Source: Doris montereyensis (lineage: Eukaryota > Mollusca > Gastropoda > Nudibranchia > Dorididae). From it: a DNA stretch of 64,000 nt. The notes under the pieces are model-generated. The model was not told the origin of the DNA. It saw only the letters and a program-made list of their open reading frames with translations, and searched no databases. Positions 40,101-46,600 of the stretch are shown one piece after another (the stretch's first letter is position 1; every line of letters starts with the position of its first letter). A program made the position numbers and the translations under genes. Location: contig JAXRKP010000531.1 in the NCBI GenBank assembly GCA_037039925.1, positions 90,001 through 154,000 on the forward strand. Reading direction: 5' to 3'.

Positions 40101-43100
40101 TAAATCTTAACCCAAGAAGAGCGCCAGCCCTTTATTTTGTTCTATTATCAGGTATTATATAAATCTTAACCCAAGAAGAGCGCCAGCCCTTTATTTTGTT
40201 CTATTATCAGGTATTGTATAAATCTTAACCCAAGAAGAGCGCCAGCCCTTTATTTTGTTCTATTATCAGGTATTATATAAATCTTAACCCAAGAAGAGCG
40301 CCAGGCGGTTCTATTATTTTGCCAGCCCTTTATTTTGTTCTATTATCAGGTATTGTATAAATCTTAACCCAAGAAGAGCGCCAGCCCTTTATTTTGTTCT
40401 ATTATCAGGTATTGTATAAATCTTAACCCAAGAGAAGCCCTTTATTTTGTTCTATTATCAGGTATTGTATAAATCTTAACCCAAGAAGAGCTTCTTTTAT
40501 TTTGTTCTATTATCAGGTATTGTATAAATCTTAGCTTTATTTTGCCAGCCCTTTATTTTGTTCTATTATCAGGTATTGTATAAATCTTAACCCAAGAAGA
40601 GGCGGCTCTTTATTTAGCGATGTTACGGTTGGCCCAGGAAGCGTGCATGCCCTATATATAGGACCAGACACCTAGACTTCTTGAATGGAAATTTCCCCTC
40701 TCCTTAAACAGTTTATGATGTAGTTTGACCTTTGATTTCATAGGTGAACAACAGCTAATGACATTGACTTATTTTAAGCTTGTAGCTTTCCCGGTAGCAG
40801 GGTTGCCAAGTTTGAAAAGTCAAAATGAGGGACACTGGGAGGTGAAATGAGGGACGGTGAGACTGACCGATGTGTTTGACAAATTCATAGCCGCTGTACG
40901 CACAGAATAGGCCATTCTTTCATTCCCACACCTAGCTATCACTAACCTTTGTATAAATTTAAATACAAATTTCTAGATTTTTTCTCTGGATTTCAGTTTT
41001 AGAAGTAGCTAGTACATACCAAGTACACAAAATCAATATGAATGACAAACAATGTAGAGTCTAATTTAGAATAGACTCAAAGCACCAATATGTAGTAAAG
41101 TATAATACTTCTATGAGCCATGATCCTTGATTCAGCCACACCTCCAATGTCCACAGATTAATTACAGTATAGACTGAAGGAGAAAGTTATATGACCAGCA
41201 GTAGGTAGGTAATATTCATTATAATTCTATCGCAGTCTTTACTGAAGTGTCCTCTCACAGTTTTTAAACAAAATAAAATAAATACTTTTGGTCTACAATC
41301 TGTGCTTGGCAGAATTGGCCAGAGCAACAGTTGTAGTAGCTGATTTTGTAGGCCTTCAGAAGGGCTGGTGATGGATTCCATTGAAAGCAATCCGTAAGTC
41401 GATATTCAAGGGATCTTGACTGAACGACCGACTTGCATAAAAAATCGGGGTATGTGACTTTATGGTCCTGATCGGTTTGGGGCAGTCAATGGTAATTATA
41501 AGATAAGCACAAATCTGGGAAATGAGGGATCGGTGACCGTGAGTTAGGCTGTCAGACTTAGGATCAAGAGGTCTGGGGTTCGAATCCTAGCAAAGCTAGT
41601 TCTATCGTTGAGTTCCTTGGGAGGGCACAAAACATGCACTTTCCACATTCGACACAGGTGCAAATAGGTACAATCACTAGCTTGGGAGTTAAGATCTGCG
41701 TCCAGACTAGCCGTAGCAGCCTGTCCATGAACTACGATTTAAAACAGTCTCGCGGTTCATCGTAGTCAGCTAGACTAGACTCGTAAACAAAATGGCCGCC
41801 CAAACGAAAGTGGACTTGCGAGTCGAACCCGTGAATCTATTCGCTAATCGAACATCCCGAGCAAGTATTTGGAACTGGTCCGACGGTCCTCAGCTCGAAA
41901 TATTTAGGAGATTTTTTTTCTAGGAGATTCTAGGGTGCTACGACCCCTGTCCTAGCTTCACTCCTTGCACACACTTTTTTTTTCCTCTTCATGCAAATGT
42001 CTGGGGAAACCCCTCACTGCAAGGTCACTTCCGGTAACACTGCAAGCTTTTCTTGGGTTAATAACAAAAATTAGAACCATCATATATATGATATTATGCA
42101 TACGTCTTTTATAATGTGTAAAACGTATATAAATTTAATGAAAATTATTGCAATTAAAAATTCATTTGTCAATTATTTGTGCCAGAGTTAATGAAAAACT
42201 AGATCCTTTCTTCTTTTCTGTGAACAATTATTTCTTAATTTCTTTTCTCTATCACTAAGACAACTGTAACAAAATAATTGGTTGAATTAAATCACCTTCA
42301 CTGTCTTCCCTGAGTAACACAGACACATCGAAGCAGTACCACAGAGCAACCAGCAAACACAGAGTAACAGAGTCCAGCGATTCATCAGCATTCAAAGATT
42401 TTTCATTTCTCAAATGTGCAATGAGGCGTAATGTGTCCCTCTTGCTCAGTGGCCTTTGGCATGCCAAACAAAAAATAATGTCTCCTAGGGTTTGACGGAT
42501 TTCATTGTAAATATCAGATACCTGCAAAAAAATTCAATCATATTATGTAAAGTGATAAAGAAAACAGAACAGTGAAGAGTAACAGCAAACTAAAATTTGA
42601 CAAGGTTTGAAATTACCTGTAATAATAGTAGTAGTAGCAGTAGTAATAGATAGTAGCAATAGTAATAAAAAAAAAAAAAAAAAGAGACACCATCATAAAA
42701 TTCTCCTCTTTCTATCATTTTGGTGATAGGCACACCCTGTGAAGTGAAATTTTGTGAAAACAATGCAGTGAACATCATGCAGCACTTTCAATCATTTCAA
42801 GTTCGTTATCCGATATATCAGTACAAAATTAAAATTCTAAACCATTTAAAGGCAAATCGTAATCACTGATAATTTCTTTCATGTAAGAAAAAAAAGCAGT
42901 GCATTTATGATTTAGCTTCTTTTTTTCTTACTTGTTTTCTATGCTTTGGAGGTCCCAGGGCTCTGTCTTTTTGAAGTCTTTCTAGTTGCTTAACCAGATC
43001 CATCGACTTTATCAAATCTAAAACAAACATACAAAACAAAAGTAGGGATGACGTTTAGAGACCCATTTAGATATTTTGGCTTCTCAATGTGAACATTAAA

Positions 43101-43578
43101 TACAATCATTAGCTTGGGAGTTAATATCTGCACAAGACTAGCAGCAACAGCCTGTCCATGAGAAGTTGGCTTAAGCCCTGGCGCTATGGGTCGCAATGTC
43201 CTGAGAGGAATTTTACTCTTACCTACTGAAATCACACAAACTTCACTTTCATTCATACAGTTTTTACCAAGAGTATGTGAATAGCGCTCAAGTCTAGTAA
43301 TACTGGTCATCACGTGTGACCTTGATAAAAAGTCAATAATCATGTAGCGCAGTGGTAGTAAAAGGCCCACATGGAATATTACCACAGTATTAGTCTCAGA
43401 AAATATTATTTATACCATTGAGGGCCACATATCCCAAACACAATGCTACATGCTGAAAGTTTAACAGTTGAGAAAGTCACCATTTGCAGGACAGGCGACA
43501 CGAATGCGGGACTGTCCCGCAAAATGCAGGCCGCTTTGCAACCCTGGTAGACCCTATGTGAGCATGTGTATTTATGTA

Positions 43579-43641
<63 letters not shown>

Positions 43642-46600
43642 GGAGGGAGAGAGGGAGAGAGAGAGGGAGAGAAAGAGGGAGGGAGGGAGGGAGAGAGAGA
43701 GAGAGGGAGGGGGAGGGAGAGAGAGGGAGGGAGAGAGGGAGAGAGAGAGAGGAGGGAGGGAGGGAGAGAGCGAGAGAGAGGGAGGAGAGAAAGAGAGAGA
43801 GAGGGAGGGAGGGAGAGAGAGCGAGAGAGATTGTGTCTTCCTTATACGCACGGAGCAGAAGTGTCCGGCCTGTACGGGCGTTAACCAAACGATTTGAAAA
43901 AGGCAACATCAATCCTAAAATAGTAAACAAGGCACAATTCTAAAAAACAACAAAAGCACACGATTAAACTTGAAATCTTGAATCCCAAAGGTCTGTAGAT
44001 GTACTACTCCTACTACCGGTACCACTACTACTAGATTTACTAATACTACTACTTTACTATGTTTACTCTCTCTCTCTCTCATTGAACGGCGATAAATGAT
44101 ACCTTAGTGACTCTCTCTCTCTCTCTCTCCCCTCCCTCTCTGGGACGTACGTCCTAATTAGACTTAGACTTTATGTTTTCCCGAATGGTCGGTGCTTGTG
44201 TGATGTATAAAATGAGAAACAAAAACATGGAGGTGCTCCTCTATGCCAAAATCCCGGAAAATCCCCATCCCTGTAATAAGACACATGTATCATTATTTTG
44301 AGACCAGTGAATGAAAAGGAACAATAAATGGGAAATACAAGATAAACAAACAAACAAGAAGTAAAAAGAAAGGGTTACAACTATTATAAGCATGTGATAC
44401 ATTTAATGAAATGTATAATAAATATCCTATTCAAAGCAAATAGTTCTCCATGGTTCAGCCCCGTAAGGCAATCATTTCTAAACACACAATTATATTTTAC
44501 CTAAAATTGTGGCCATAATTCCATTTTCCAGCAACTCCCCAATGCAGTCGTTGATAAGAGATTGCACCTCTGAAGTTACGCCAACAGCCCATGTCCGCCC
44601 GTCTCTTGCTTGAGCCAAGGAGCGGAGAGCAGTAACAAGACTGCGCTGACCGTCATAGAACAACAGTACGGCCACTAATCCCCGTGTCAGTCCTGGATAA
44701 TTAGGCAGCTGGACTTCACCTAAAGAAGACATCAAATTTACTTGCACATGACAGTTTGTAAAAAAAAAAAAAAGAACCCAATCATTTTTGATCCTTGCAG
44801 TGCATAAATCTATCCCACAGCACAGAAAGTCCTTTACAACTTCTCATAGACTTGAAAGAATTGGTCTCATAACTATAAACAAATCATCACTGATTCTAGA
44901 CTCTGAATATCCTTTCAAATTCACCCTAGATCTTGGATTGGAACAAATTTAGACATTAAATGTATCTAAAATTCACTAAATTCCTCTCTCTCTTTTGGTT
45001 GTATGCTTACAAGACAACTACACTTAAATTTATTCTTCATGTGAGCAAAAGAGGGATGAAATCTAATAAAACACTTTCGAGTCCATGTAATGGGGTAAAG
45101 CCCTATAGAAAAAAACTATATATTATTGTTATTATAATGTTTCTTAACAAAAAAAAACCCTACGGGAGAACTAAGTTAACAACAAGATTAGATGAATTAC
45201 TCTGATACTTTGAACTCAAAAATTGTCACATAAGGCTGAATTTCATGAACGCAATTTTGCCCAGGAAAACAAATTCATATTAAAACCTGCAGCCAAGGCA
45301 TTGATGACAGTATCTTAATAATAAACACACAAAGCTATGATATGGTACGTTTTGCCAAATATTCTAGTAAAAAGTAGTGAGTTCCTCCTTCAAGACCATT
45401 ATGGCCCATAGAGCTGGAGCTTATTTCGGTTTCTGTGATGTGAAGCGGAACAGGTGATAATAATCATCTGCATATCAGGACGCTAGTCTGGCGCAGGTTT
45501 TGACTCCCAAGCCATTCCTTGTTTTTACTTCCCAAGCTAGTGCTTGTACCCATTTGCACCTGGGTCAAGTGGGGAAAATGCGTGTTATGTGTCTTTCTCA
45601 GGGAACACAACATCGGACATAACTTTGCTAGGATTCCAACCCAGGACCTCAAGAACCAAAGTCTGGCAGCCTAACCACTCGGTCACTGATGCATTTCTAA
45701 AGATAGTATCTTAAAATGAAACACACAAAGTTATGATGGTATGTTTTGTCAAATATCTTATGTCATTCCATACATCAGACCTCTACAGCACCTACTTTGG
45801 ACAGGCTGAAACAAACGTTACAAGTGCAATTTTCCTTCTATGAGAACTAACAAAATTTCCATACCTGCCATTAACAGTTCAACAGCTGCCAATTCATTCA
45901 AGTCAAACAGGTCACTGAGGATGAGAGCCTCTGCTATGAATTGCTGTGAAAGGTTTGAATTCTTTGCTCCCCTTTAATCTTGAGACCATCAGCAGATGCC
46001 TTACGTACCGCATCCCGGTGAGCAGGATTTTTAGCCTTGAGTAATGAAACACAAAGTATAAAGTAGCTATAAACACTTTATCAAGTAGTTCTAGTTTTAC
46101 AATTCATTGAGAATATAGATATGCGTAAAAGCATGTATCGACAGTGAAAGTCGCAAACCGTCTACGTCCAATTTCGGATGTTATGAGAAAATCAATAGCA
46201 TACAAACAACCAAGGAGTTTACATATTTAGGCAGCGTTGTCACAAGTAGCGGAGGAGCTGTCAAAGACATCAACAGACGTCTAAACAAAGCAAGAAACTC
46301 CTTCAAACTACTTCAAAATGTATGGAAAACAAAAGAATACAACATTAAAACAGAACTAAAAATCTACCAAAGCTGTGTCCTATCAACTCTACTATATAGA
46401 TTTGAATGCTGGAGGATGGCGGACAGAGACATGAACAAGTTATCCTCATTAAACACCAAATGCCTGTGAAAAATTCAAAATATATTTTGGCCAAACAAAA
46501 TTTCAAACGACTCTTCTCCGAAAATACAAAATAGACTACATGCAAGTCATCCTACTTAAAAGAAGATGGAGGTGGACAGGGCATGTTTTAAGAAAAGAAG

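Noticed and set aside
43406..43930. Arg/Glu-rich and Ser/Leu-rich ORFs of 107-174 codons
   Set aside because: They come from a (GA)n/(GGGA)n microsatellite.
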